The notes under the pieces: model-generated
Told to the model about the DNA's origin: nothing
The model's input: only the letters and a program-made list of their open reading frames with translations
The model's database searches: none
Translations under genes and position numbers: made by a program
Source: Marchantia polymorpha subsp. ruderalis
Lineage: Eukaryota > Streptophyta > Marchantiopsida > Marchantiales > Marchantiaceae
DNA length: 64,000 nucleotides
Reading direction: 5' to 3'
Assembly: GCA_037833965.1 (NCBI GenBank)
Contig: AP031354.1
Span: forward strand, 11,014,001 to 11,078,000
Part shown: piece after piece, positions 37,978 to 49,104 of the stretch
Numbering within the stretch: position 1 is the first letter of the stretch
Layout of the letters: each line of letters begins with the position of its first letter

Positions 37978-38238
37978 GTAGAGGTCCTAACGGATCTCTG
38001 GGTTGTGTTTCTGTAGTTTCAGGTGTGTGTGTGTGTGTGTTACGCTGTACTGTGCGACCTCCGAGTGCGCTCCGAGTGGACACTTGCAGTATTTCTGGGA
38101 GTGACAGTCGCCTGAGAATTCAAACTCCTCAATAGTCTGTTAAAACGTGACACTTTGTACCCTGTGTGTTCCTCTGTCCCTGTGGGTTCGACCTTTCTAC
38201 CACTATATTGCAGTTTTAGCCTTTAGTGGGTTATTACA
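37978..38238 (+). repeat. LTR 3'-end fragment (H1)
   Basis: This is the last 261 bases of a plus-strand LTR (including a GT tract), ending exactly at TTACA. On its left the array begins and on its right an LTR-gene fragment begins. The exact LTR terminus at 38238 fits the edge of an inserted LTR. It is a broken fossil piece. Confidence 0.85.
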
Positions 38239-38518
38239 CCAACAAGCGAGCGGCGGGGATGCCGCACGGGCACATTCGCCTACCGCCTTAGACATTTTGG
38301 CGAAGAGCAGCGAGGCTGCAGCCGTGCCTTCGCAGGCAGCACACGTCGACGACGTGCAGCCCCACTCGGGGCAGTCGCCGACGCAATCAATGGCGACCGA
38401 AATTCTCCACTCGGATGATGACGACGGAGGCTCCACTGAAGAAATGTAAGGAGCAGAAGACACCGAGGAGGAGGAGGAGGAAATTGTTGGAGCGCCGGCG
38501 GCGGCGCTCTCTGAGCAG

Positions 38519-39370
38519 GTGATTCCGTTGCTGAGGTACTTGGATCGTAAGGTCGATAAATACGCCGACCCACTTCAGCCGGGATCTTACATCGAGTTAG
38601 TGCGCAGGCGGACTCGCACTAAAGTCCACACCAGCAAGCTGTTGGCTAGAGTGGACCAGGAGTTGAGGGAATTGAAGGAGAAGCATGCATGCTTGTGGGG
38701 TCAGTATAAACTTAATCAGAAATTCTACAAGTACTCCGAGAAGGTGAAGGATGAGAAACTGGACGAGCTCACCAAGGAGCAGGTGAAGGTCAAGGAAGCA
38801 CTCATTTCTAAGCAGGCCCAGAATCGGATTTTGTCAGAGGAGCTCGTGCGACAGACGCGGTTGTTGGAACAATGTCAGCTCGCACGGCAGGCGGATGAGG
38901 AGTTAATCCGCAGGTTACAGTCAGAGTGTGGCGAATTGAGAGCGCAACGTGCTGAGGCCGAATCGCAATTAGTGATAATTGAAGAGGATCGCAGGAAGGA
39001 GGCGGATCGCACGAAGGTGGAGACGGCGAGGCGTGTCGCCCACTGTCTCAAGGGCTACACCCACTGGGAAGTGAAGGCGCAGGAGAAACTCACACTGCGT
39101 GAGTTTGAATTGCGCGCAGCCGGGTTGTTGTCAGGCGACAGTAGGAGTCGACGGAAGGTAGCAAAGAAGCTCGATGCTTTTCTGTCGAAGGCACAGGATA
39201 CCATGTCCGCCCTCGAAGTGGAGGTGTCCGCGGCATTGCAGCGTTTGGGACTGCGCAGTCGAACGGAAGATTGGCAGGGTAGGGAGTTAGTGCGCGGCAA
39301 TCCGCCGCGCAGGAGACGTAGTACAGGTTCCGCGGAGTGTAGTGTAGCGTGGTTCCGTGCAGGCGTGTAG
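38519..39370 (+). pseudogene. C-terminal part of the LTR-encoded protein (H2)
   Basis: About 280 codons correspond to the coiled-coil end of the LTR gene (RVDQELRELKEKH, LVRQTRLLEQCQLARQADEEL) and end at the family's usual stop. It differs from the array copies by scattered substitutions and is a fossil fragment. Confidence 0.8.
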
Positions 39371-39406
39371 CGTAGTGCAGTGTAGTGCTAGGTAGGACTT
39401 AGAAGG

Positions 39407-39416
39407 TATAAAATAG
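39407..39416 (+). promoter_or_regulatory. LTR TATA box (H2)
   Basis: TATAAAATAG lies 36 bases past the stop of the LTR-gene fragment, followed by the CCAGGC/GCCTGG hairpin. It could still drive transcription rightwards into the inverted LTR fragment at 41127-43585. Confidence 0.6.
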
Positions 39417-40306
39417 TTCCAGGCGTTTTGCCTGGGGTTCTTTCCCAAACTCAGAAGTATAGATCAGGAACCCATTTCCTTTGCGTGTTTGTGCCCTTGA
39501 GTTCTGTCACCACGCATGAGGAGTTACAACTTAGCGTTCCGCATTTTGTAACTGAAGGCCTTCGGCCGAATGTTCAGAGCTAGTACATTGGTTAGAGACT
39601 TGAGTAGTTCAGATCTGCACCTGCGGGTGATTGCCGATGCTAAGAGCCAGTGACTAGTTAGATACTTGAACAGTTTCGCCCCTACACCTTCGAGTGTTTC
39701 TTTCTGATTGTACTTCCTTGGGATTTTTCCCCTGAATGCCAAAGTGAAGTCTTGCTACTTCGTGTAAGTCTTGGTTGTAAATTCAGGTTACGCTGCAGCA
39801 GGTGCCTTGAGGGTAACCCCTGTAGTATTTCTGGGAATGACAAGTGCATGAGAATTCAAACTCTTCAATAGACTGTTGTTGTGTTACTGGAATGTTTCTC
39901 AGTGAGTCCTTCAGTGCGGACCTGTGTTCTCTGCGCGTTTTGTGAGTTGAGAGTGTTGTTCACCGCGTAGGAGTGACTTCGATCCGAAGTAGGCAGTCCA
40001 AACCGGGTTTCCTACACTAGCAGCAAGCTAGTGGAAGTGTTGTAAAAGCCGGAGTTGGAAGTCACTGCCCGCAGCTTTGCCGAGTGTGCTCGCGAGAGAC
40101 TTCCCCCCTGAAATCTTGAGTAGAGGTCCTAACGGATCTCTGGGTTGTGTTTCTGTAGTTTCAGGTGTGTGTGTGTGTGTGTGTGTTACGCTGCACTGTG
40201 CGACCTCCGAGTGCGCTCCGAGTGGACACTTGCAGTATTTCTGGGAGTGACAGTCGCCTGAGAATTCAAACTCATCAATAGTCTGTTAAAACGTGACACT
40301 TTGTAC

Positions 40307-41126
40307 CAAAAAGAGTACCTAAGCCTAGTTCGGCCGACATCCTTGGGGAACCTACCCCCGGCGACTCGGAACCAAACTTGGTGCTTACAGTTCTACTAGA
40401 TATTCCTTGCACGGACCCGCCTCGTGATTTAGAAACGACCGCCCGGGAACCGTCGACAGACACACCGATGGCGGACGGACAAGCCAATGTTCGGCTACCT
40501 CAGCCGATTACTAAACATTCCTACCCAAAGTATAAAGGGAGTGGGGATGACGACGATGCAGATTCATACATCAAGTTGTTCGAATCGGTGTCTATTGCCA
40601 ATCGCGAGACGACGACCGACTAAGGATCTTTCCAAGCCTTCTGCGGAAGAAAGCGAGGAGTTGGTACAATCACGAGAGCATCGATCCGACTGGGTTGACA
40701 ACATGGGCCCAGCTGAAGGAGAAGTTCCTTCGCCGCTTCCGTGAGCTCGGCTACGACAGTCGGGTATTGACAAAGTTACGTAATTTGCAGCGAGAGAAGA
40801 AGGAGAGTCTGCGTGACTACACTGAGAGATTTCTGGACCTCCTTGACAGAATACCGAAAACAGGACCAGGGTCCCCTTTCTCGGTACAACAAGCTGTGGA
40901 TTGGTACGTGACCGGTTTAACTCGGGAGATGGAGACTTTTTGCCGACGCAGCAAGTGCGACACTATTGAGGATGTGATTGCATCGGCAGAAGCCTTCGAA
41001 ACTTCCACTCTCAACCGAAGAGGGAGAGAGAGATGGGAGTCAAAGGAGCGAAAACCGAAGGGAGGGCGAAGACGACGTAGAGGTACAACTCCGTCATCGG
41101 AGGAATCGTCTTCGGACGAGAACCGT
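40307..41126 (+). pseudogene. gag: gag fragment (H2)
   Basis: This matches the N-terminal and capsid parts of gag (ADGQANVRLPQPITKHSYPKY, ESLRDYTERFLDLLDR). It is broken (at least one break) and cut off at the serine/glutamate-rich part by an LTR end at 41127. Confidence 0.8.
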
Positions 41127-43585
41127 TGTAATAACCCACTAAAGGCTAAAACTGCAATATAGTGGTAGAAAGGTCGAACCCACAGGGACAGAGGAACACA
41201 CAGGGTACAAAGTGTCACGTTTTAACAGACTATTGAGGAGTTTGAATTCTCAGGCGACTGTCACTCCCAGAAATACTGCAAGTGTCCACTCGGAGCGCAC
41301 TCGGAGGTCGCACAGTGCAGCGTAACACACACACACACACACACACCTGAAACTACAGAAACACAACCCAGAGATCCGTTAGGACCTCTACTTCAAGATT
41401 TCAGGGGGAAAGTCTCTCTCAAGCACACTCGGCAAAGCTGCGGGCAGTGACTTCCAACTCCGGCTTTTACAACACTTCCACTAGCTTGCTGCTAGTGTAG
41501 GAAACCCGGTTTGGACTGCCTACTTCGGATCGAAGTCACTCATACGCGGTGAACAACACTCCCAACTCACAAAACGCGCAGAGAACACAGGTCCGCACTG
41601 AAGGACTCACTGAGAAACATTCCAGTAACACAACAACAGTCTATTGAAGAGTTTGAATTCTCAGGCACTTGTCATTCCCAGAAATACTACAGGGGTTACC
41701 CTCAAGGCACCTGCTGCAGCGTAACCTGAATTTACAACCAAGGCTTACACGAAGTAACAAAACTTCACTTTGGCATTCAGGGGAAAAATCCCAAAGGAGT
41801 ACAATCAGAAAGAAACACTCGAAGGTGTAGGGGCGAAACTGTTCAAGTATCTAACTAGTCACTGGCTCTGAGCATCGGCAGTCACCCGCAGGTGCAGATC
41901 CGAACTACTCAAGTCTCTAACCAATGTACTAGCTCTGAACATTCGGCCGAAGGCCTTCAACTACAAAATTGCGGAACGCTAAGTTGTAACTCCTCCTGCG
42001 TGGTGACAGAACTCAAGGACACAAACACGCAAAGGAAATGGGTTCCTGATCTATACTTCTGAGTTTGGGAAAGAACCCCAGGCAAAACGCCTGGAACTAT
42101 TTTATACCTTCTAAGTCCTACCTAGCACTACACTGCACTACGCTACACGCCTGCACGGAACCACGCTACACTACACTCCGCGGAACCTGTACTACGTCTC
42201 CTGCGCGGCCGACTGCCGCGCACTAACTCCCTACCCTGCCAATCTTCCGCTCGACAGCGCAGTCCCAAACGCTGCAACGCCGCGGACACCTCCACTTCGA
42301 GGGCGGACATGGTATCCTGTGCCTTCGACAGAAAGGCATCGAGCTTCTTTGCTACCTTCCGCCGACTCCTACTGTCGCCTGACAACAACCCGGCTGCGCG
42401 CAATTCAAACTCACGCAGTGTGAGTTTCTCCTGCGCCTTCACTTCCCAGTGGGCGTAGCCCTTGAGACAGTGGGCGACACGCCTCGCCGTCTCCACCTTC
42501 GTGCGATCCGCCTCCTTCCTGCGATCCTCTTCAATTATCACTAATTGCGATTCGGCTTCAGCACGTTGCGCTCTCAATTCGCCACACTCTGACTGTAACC
42601 TGCGGATTAACTCTTCATCCGCCTGCCGTGCGAGCTGACATTGTTCCAACAACCGCGTCTGTCGCACGAGCTCCTCTGAAAAAATCCGATTCTGGGCCTG
42701 CTCAGAAATGAGTGCTTCCTTGACCTTCACCTGCTCCTTGGTGAGCTCGTCAAGTTTCTCATCCTTCATCTTCTCGGAGTGCTTGTAGAATTTCTGATTA
42801 AGTTTGTACTGACCCCACAAGCATGCATGCTTCTCCTTCAATTCCCTCAACTCCTGGTCCACTCTAGCTAACAGCTTGCTGGTGTGGACTTTAGTGCGAG
42901 TCCGCCTGCGCACTAACTCGATGTAAGATCCCGGCTGGAGTGGGTCGGCGTATTTATCGACCTTGCGATCCAAGTACCTCAGCAACGGAATCACCTGCTC
43001 AGAGAGCGCCGCCGCCGGCGCTCCAACAATTTCCTCCTCCTCCTCCTCGGTGTCTTCTGCTCCTGACATTTCTTCCGTGGAGCCTCCGTCGTCATCATCC
43101 GAGTGGAGAATTTCAGTCGCCATTGATTGCGTCGGCGACTGCCCCGAGTGGGGCTGCACGTCATCGACGTGTGCTGCCTGCGAAGGCACGGCTGCAGCCT
43201 CGCTGCTTGTCGCCAAAATGTCTAAGGCGGAAGGCGAATGCACCCGTGCGGCATCCCCGTCGCTCGCTTGTTGGTTGTCTACCGCGTCCTCTCTGCCGCC
43301 GTCGCCCGCCGCCGAAGGCGATCGAGCGGAAGGTGGCTGCGCGGGGTTTGATTGCGCATCGCGCATCGAAATTTCATCCCGCGGACAGTCACTCCGCTCC
43401 TCCGTCTGTTGCTGCTCCCTTGATCGGTCCGTGGGGGCTGTGCCCGGCCCGTGCGCAGGCGCAATCGCCGGCGCCTTGTCCGCCGCAGGCGTAGCGCCGC
43501 GGACATCTATCGCCGAAGGCGACATGGCCGGGGGTCGCTCGCCCGATGTCCCTTGGCCTATAGGCCCTACCGCCGAAGGCGCATC
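41127..43585 (-). repeat. LTR fragment in reverse orientation (H3)
   Basis: This is a minus-strand LTR starting at its exact 3' terminus (TGTAATAACC on the plus strand) inside gag of H2, and running back through R-U5 and the LTR gene to 43585. There it is cut by the exact 5' end of the plus-strand LTR E. It forms the second arm of a roughly 2-kb inverted repeat with 38239-40306. Confidence 0.85.
42143..43525 (-). pseudogene. C-terminal 460 codons of the LTR-encoded protein (H3)
   Basis: The frame covers the end of the proline-rich part, the acidic run and the whole coiled coil. It is closer to copy E than to the array. It is a fossil fragment whose N-terminal part is displaced by LTR E. Confidence 0.8.
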
Positions 43586-44846
43586 TGTGGTACCCCACTT
43601 TTGGCAATTTTGAGGAAATTAAAACATTTTTGGAAAACTGTACCCTGGCAGCATTGTAAATAGCCTTCGGTACATCAAAACAGAGTGAATCCGGAAGATC
43701 GCGGGGATTCTCGAGAGATCTTGTAGAATCTGGGATTTGGGGTGCAGCAGTAAGGACAGGCACCACCCTCCCTGCGAGCTCTGCAGTTAGGATCTCTACG
43801 GCGCAAGGCGCGGAACCCGCCTTCGGAGGTTGCGTCCGCGGCTGTAGGGAAACCCCCCGTAATTAGGTCAACCCTCGGGCGCCTTGACCAAGTTAGGGTC
43901 CCGTTGGAAAGAGCTCGACGCACTGATTCCAACGAGCCCAAGAACGCTTGGAACGGATGAGGACTTAGGGAGTTATCGCTATTGGAAGAAACGGAGGCGG
44001 TCGCCTACGGCGGAAAGAGTTCGCCACCGGCGCGAATTCCGCCTACGCGGAAGGGGGAATCAAGTTTTGTCCTATGCGCGGACGAAGGCGTTCGCCTGTG
44101 CACAGGCGAAGTAGGGTTAGGGAAGGCGCGAAGTCCGCCTACGCACAGGCGCTCGCCTGTGCACAGGCGCTTCGGCGTCGGCGGAAAATCCGCCTTGGGC
44201 CCTAGAAATGCGCCTTGTGAGGTAGAAGTGTACGGCGCCTTCCGCGCCAGCGCGGCGCCGCGTACGTCGGAAGAGCCGCCAGAGTAATCAAATCGGTACG
44301 GACCATGCGGACGGGAAGGGTGGATGCGCTCTTGGACGGACGGAGTTGCGGCGGCGGAAGCGCCGACGAAGAGACAAGGAACGGACAGACTGGACGGAGA
44401 CGGCTGACCACGGTCAACGCCTTCCGCGCCAGCGCGACGTAGCGCACGGAATTCGCCTGCGCACAGGCGAACGCCTGTGCACAGGCGAACGCCTGTGCAC
44501 AGGAGGATGAAGTTCCGTGCCGGCGGAGAATCCGCCGAGGCTCCTGCCTGCGCACAGGCGGGAGTTGAACTTTTGTCCGACATGCGGACACACGCGTCAA
44601 GGCAGAGGGGGATTGGCCGAGGGGCGGTACGAACAAGTGTACCGCGCAAGGCGGAAAACTCGCCTTCGGCGTTACGCCCCCATGTCCGCAGGGTGACACG
44701 CTCGCGGAGTTCAAATCCGCCAATTCGAGCGTGAGAGTTTAATCGACGACGGCGGAGCGTGAAGCCGCGCGTGAGAGCGAAGACCGTTCCAGCGTACAGC
44801 CGGCGCGGCCATCAAGTGAGACGTTCTTCATGACCAAGAGCCGACC

Positions 44847-47800
44847 ATGACCTTCGACCGGGCGGCGGAGAACGTCCCATTCTTGAATTCGCGATTCCAA
44901 TCTCTTGTGCGCGTTGCGCGCATCCATCTGCTGGCTGCGGAACATTCTCGACGTCGTCGCACAGGAGATTTCTTGTTGATTGAGGGAGAAGTGAGTGCGC
45001 GTGATTTGGAATTGAGGGCGATTAGAGTTTGCCGAGAGAGAAAGAAGCGCGGGCAGTGTGGAAGTAGAATGAGCGGGCGAGCGAACCCCAGGAACGCAAT
45101 GACGAGACCGAGCAGATTGCGGATGGTGCCACTTCGCCTACCGCAGAACGGGCTGCGCGCTTTTGAGGAGCGCTTAATAGCAAGAAAGCTCGATTTCTTG
45201 CTATGGGGATGGAATTACATCTGTGCGAATATGGTGCGCGAGTGGCTAGAGCCACAGGGACCACCCTCGCGCGGATTGCGTCCGCATGTTGACCGGTGGA
45301 CAGTCCAAGATTGGGCACAGGCGTTGGGAAGATGTGCTGGCATGCCAGGGCATCTCCTTTTTGACAGTGAGAGCATCAAGGTGACCAAGCAAGAAGAGGC
45401 GCAATTTGTGGAGCTGTTCAAGACCGGGAGGTCTACCAAGAATGGGTACAGGACCCGTGATTACAAGGATCGATTTCGCCGGACTTTGTCCGCGGCGCTG
45501 ATGCAATTACTGCAGCCGCACCGCGCCTGCTACATCACATTGTGGCAGGTCTCTTTTGTGGAGTGCGTCATCGAGGGAACTCCCATTCACTGGGCGAGCA
45601 TCCTGCACAGGGTGATGCGACAGCACGCGTTTGAGGAGAAGGGGGGAACTCTAAACCATCTTTCTCCTTTCCTCATCAATTTTTATCGACAGCGGAATTG
45701 TTTGACAGCGGCGGAGCTTGAACATTTTCCGCCATTGTCCATCGACCATCCCGGGAAGTATGTGCGGGAGAACGAGGTCGACACTGATGCAGAGGAGTCA
45801 CCGACTTCTACCCCATCAAGACGGAGGGACGAAGGGAGACACACTCCTGCAGCACGAGTGCCGCGGAAGCGGCGATGGAGGGAAGAGTCTGAAGAGGAGC
45901 AGCATCAAGAACCCTCTGCTCCCATTCGACCGCGGCCGCTGTGCGAGCCATACAGCCGGCCGAAGCAGAAGGCACGCAGACTGGTGTTACCAGCTGACAG
46001 TGCGGACACGGCGACAATTGCGACGGAGATAGGAAGTGCGTCGCCAGAGAGGCATGAGGAAGCGCGGACGACCGCAGGAGCGACGGGCCACGCTGCAACC
46101 TCGACGGGAGAAAGGCCGCCTACGGGCCAAGAGCCTCCGGAGTTACCACGTGCGATGCGGACAGATGTTCCGTTTGCGCACGGACGAGCCTCCGCGGACG
46201 GACGAGCCTCCGCGGACCGGCGAACACAAGTGGACGTGGATCTACGCTTACGCGTGGGAAGGAGCAGTCCGCCTGTGCACAGGCGCTCACCTGTGCACAG
46301 GTCGCCTGTGCACAGGTCGCTTGTGCACAGGACACCTCCACACGTGCCGCCTGTGCACAGGCAAGAATCACCCCCGTTCCAACGTAGGAAGGGGAAGGAG
46401 CCGGCGGAAGAACCGCCTACGAGACACCGGCCCTCGGGGCCAGACCCTCCGGCGCACCACGCGCCGCAATTTGCGCCTTCGGCGCCAGGGCCTTCGAGCC
46501 GAGGAGATACGAGCAGAGAGCGTGCGGAGGCCGCACCATCGGCGGGAAGTCCGCCGATAGATGCGCCTTCGGCGGTAGGGCCTATAGGCCAAGGAACATC
46601 GGGCGTACGGCCCCCGGCCATGTCGCCTTCGGCGATAGATGTCCGCGGCGCTACGCCTGCGGCGGACAAGGCGCCGGCAAATGCGCCTGCGCACGGGCCG
46701 GGCATTGCCCCCACGGACCGATCAAGGGAGCAGCAGACGGAGGAGCGGAGTGACTGTCCGCGGGATGAAATCTCGATGCGCGATGCGCAATCAAACCCCG
46801 CGCAGCCACCTTCCGCTCGATCGCCTTCGGCGGCGGACGACGGCGGCAGAGAGGATGCGGTAGACAATCAACAAGCGAGAGACGGGGATGCCGCACGGGT
46901 ACATTCGCCTTCCGCCTTAGACATTTTGGCGACGAGCAGCGAGGCTGCAGCCGTGCCTTCGCAGGCAGCACACGTCGACGACGTGCAGCCCCACTCGGGG
47001 CAGTCGCCGACGCAATCAATGGCGACTGAAATTCTCCACTCGGATGATGACGACGGAGGCTCCACGGAAGAAATGTCAGGAGCAGAAGACACCGAGGAGG
47101 AGGAGGAGGAAATTGTTGGAGCGCCGGCGGCGGCGCTCTCTGAGCAGGTGATTCCGTTGCTGCGGTACTTGGATCGCAAGGTCGATAAATACGCCGACCC
47201 ACTCCAGCCGGGATCTTACATCGAGTTAGTGCGCAGGCGGACTCGCACTAAAGTCCACACCAGCAAGCTATTAGCTAGAGTGGACCAGGAGTTGAAGGAA
47301 TTGAAGGAGAAGCATGCGTGCTTGTGGGGTCAGTACAAGCTTAATCAGAAATTCTACAAGCACTCCGAGAAGATGAAGGATGAGAAACTGGGCGAGCTCA
47401 CCAAGGAGCAGGTGAAGGTCAAGGAAGCACTCATTTCTGAGCAGGCCCAGAATCGGATTTTGTCAGAGGAGCTCGTGCGACAGACGCGGTTGTTGGAACA
47501 ATGTCAGCTCGCACGGCAGGCGGATGAAGAGTTAATCCGCAGGTTACAGTCAGAGTGTGGCGAATTAAGAGCGCAACGTGCTGAAGCCGAATCGCAATTA
47601 GTGATAATTGAAGAGGATCGCAGGAAGGAGGCGGATCGCACGAAGGTGGAGACGGCGAGGCGTGTCGCCCACTGTCTCAAGGGCTACGCCCACTGGGAAG
47701 TGAAGGCGCAGGAGAAACTCACACTGCGTGAGTTTGAATTGCGCGCAGCCGGGTTGCTGTCAGGCGACAGTAGGAGTCGGCGGAAGGTAGCAAAGAAGCT

Positions 47801-47999
47801 CGATGCCTTTCTGTCGAAGGCACAGGATACCATGTCCGCTCTCGAAGTGGAGGTGTCCGCGGCATTGCAGCGTTTGGGACTGCGCTGTCGAGCGGAAGAT
47901 TGGCAGGGTAGGGAGTTAGTGCGCGGCAGTCGGCCGCGCAGGAGACGTAGTACAGGTTCCGCGGAGTGTAGTGTAGCGTGGTTCCGTGCAGGCGTGTAG
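44847..47999 (+). CDS. LTR-encoded coiled-coil protein, copy E
   Basis: This intact 1,050-codon frame has the same architecture as array copies and scattered substitutions, mostly in the N-terminal 80 residues and proline-rich middle. The 95-290 block and coiled coil are almost unchanged. The equal length despite several repeat-unit changes suggests in-frame indels only, as expected if the protein has been selected. Confidence 0.82.
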   Translation: MTFDRAAENVPFLNSRFQSLVRVARIHLLAAEHSRRRRTGDFLLIEGEVSARDLELRAIRVCRERKKRGQCGSRMSGRANPRNAMTRPSRLRMVPLRLPQNGLRAFEERLIARKLDFLLWGWNYICANMVREWLEPQGPPSRGLRPHVDRWTVQDWAQALGRCAGMPGHLLFDSESIKVTKQEEAQFVELFKTGRSTKNGYRTRDYKDRFRRTLSAALMQLLQPHRACYITLWQVSFVECVIEGTPIHWASILHRVMRQHAFEEKGGTLNHLSPFLINFYRQRNCLTAAELEHFPPLSIDHPGKYVRENEVDTDAEESPTSTPSRRRDEGRHTPAARVPRKRRWREESEEEQHQEPSAPIRPRPLCEPYSRPKQKARRLVLPADSADTATIATEIGSASPERHEEARTTAGATGHAATSTGERPPTGQEPPELPRAMRTDVPFAHGRASADGRASADRRTQVDVDLRLRVGRSSPPVHRRSPVHRSPVHRSLVHRTPPHVPPVHRQESPPFQRRKGKEPAEEPPTRHRPSGPDPPAHHAPQFAPSAPGPSSRGDTSRERAEAAPSAGSPPIDAPSAVGPIGQGTSGVRPPAMSPSAIDVRGATPAADKAPANAPAHGPGIAPTDRSREQQTEERSDCPRDEISMRDAQSNPAQPPSARSPSAADDGGREDAVDNQQARDGDAARVHSPSALDILATSSEAAAVPSQAAHVDDVQPHSGQSPTQSMATEILHSDDDDGGSTEEMSGAEDTEEEEEEIVGAPAAALSEQVIPLLRYLDRKVDKYADPLQPGSYIELVRRRTRTKVHTSKLLARVDQELKELKEKHACLWGQYKLNQKFYKHSEKMKDEKLGELTKEQVKVKEALISEQAQNRILSEELVRQTRLLEQCQLARQADEELIRRLQSECGELRAQRAEAESQLVIIEEDRRKEADRTKVETARRVAHCLKGYAHWEVKAQEKLTLREFELRAAGLLSGDSRSRRKVAKKLDAFLSKAQDTMSALEVEVSAALQRLGLRCRAEDWQGRELVRGSRPRRRRSTGSAECSVAWFRAGV
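46271..46370. repeat. Expanded in-frame palindrome cluster, copy E
   Basis: A run of CTGTGCACAGG units spaced mostly 15 bases encodes PVHR repeats, with more and partly degenerate units than in the array copies. Confidence 0.8.
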
Positions 48000-48035
48000 C
48001 GTAGTGCAGTGTAGTGCTAGGTAGGACTTAGAAGG

Positions 48036-48045
48036 TATAAAATAG
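48036..48045 (+). promoter_or_regulatory. TATA box, LTR E
   Basis: TATAAAATAG lies 36 bases after the LTR-gene stop and is followed by the CCAGGC/GCCTGG hairpin. It is the predicted promoter of the genomic RNA of element E. Confidence 0.75.
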
Positions 48046-48788
48046 TTCCAGGCGTTTTGCCTGGGGTTCTTTCCCATCAGAAGTGCAGATCAGGAACCCA
48101 TTTCCTTTGCGTGTTTGTGTCCTTGAGTTCTGTCACCACGCACGAGGAGTTACAACTTAGCGTTCCGCATTTTGTAGCTGAAGGCCTTCGGCCGAATGTT
48201 CAGAGCTAGTACATTGGTTAGAGACTTGAGTAGTTCGGATCTGCACCTGCGGGTGACTGCCGATGCTCAGAGCCAGTGACTAGTTAGATACTTGAACAGT
48301 TTCGCCCCTACACCTTCGAGTGTTTCTTTCTGATTGTACTCCTTGGGATTTTTCCCCTAAATGCCAAAGTGAAGTTTTGCTACTTCGTGTAAGCCTTGGT
48401 TGTAAATTCAGGTTACGCTGCATCAGGTGCCTTGAGAGTAACCCCTGTAGTATTTCTGGGAATGACAAGTGCCTGAGAATTCAAACTCTTCAATAGACTG
48501 TTGTTGTGTTACTGGAATGTTTCTCAGTGAGTCCTTCAGTGCGGACCTGTGTTCTCTGCGCGTTTTGTGAGTTGAGAGTGTTGTTCACCGCGTCTGAGTG
48601 ACTTCGATCCGAAGTAGGTAGTCCAAACCGGGTTTCCTACACTAGCAGCAAGCTAGTGGAAGCGTTGTAAAAGCCGGAGTTGGAAGTCACTACCCGCAGC
48701 TTCGCTGAGTGTGCTCTTGAGAGACTTTCCCCCTGAAATCTTGAAGTAGAGGTCCTAACGGATCTCTGGGTTGTGTTTCTGTAGTTTC

Positions 48789-48823
<35 letters not shown>

Positions 48824-49040
48824 GCTGCACTGTGCGACCTCCGAGTGCGCTCCGAGTGGACACTTGCAGTATTTCTGGGAGTGACAGTAGCCTGAGAATT
48901 CAAACTCCTCAATAGTCTGTTAAAACGTGACACTTTGTACCCTGTGTGTTCCTCTGTCCCTGTGGGTTCGACCTTTCTACCACTATATTGCAGTTTTAGC
49001 CTTTAGTGGGTTATTACATAAGAAGCCGACAACTTCTTTT

Positions 49041-49060
49041 TGGCGCCGCTGCCGGGGACA
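49041..49060 (+). other. Primer binding site, element E
   Basis: TGGCGCCGCTGCCGGGGACA lies 22 bases past the LTR end, identical to the array units. Confidence 0.88.
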
Positions 49061-49104
49061 GTTGCGTCAACACCGGGGTTTTTACGAGCAGCCATGCTCG
49101 GTGA

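Larger units (their letters stand above)
38239..41126 (+). mobile_element. Broken gypsy element fragment (H2): LTR part plus gag part
   Basis: The piece comprises plus-strand LTR sequence starting inside the LTR gene and running through TATA box and R-U5 (about 38239-40306), then part of gag (about 40307-41126). It is bounded on the left by the end of LTR fragment H1 and on the right by the end of the minus-strand LTR fragment H3. It is the oldest layer of the local nest and has several breaks. Confidence 0.8.
43586..49018 (+). repeat. LTR E, 5,433 bp, complete 5' LTR
   Basis: It runs from TGTGGTACC at 43586 to TTATTACA at 49018. Its parts are the leader (43586-44846; palindromes near 44080-44560, no gene seen), the LTR gene, the TATA box at 48036-48045, and R-U5 with a (GT)15 tract at 48791-48820. 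It is slightly longer than array LTRs because the palindrome and GT repeats have more units. It inserted into LTR fragment H3; the bases before it are GCATC. Confidence 0.92.
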
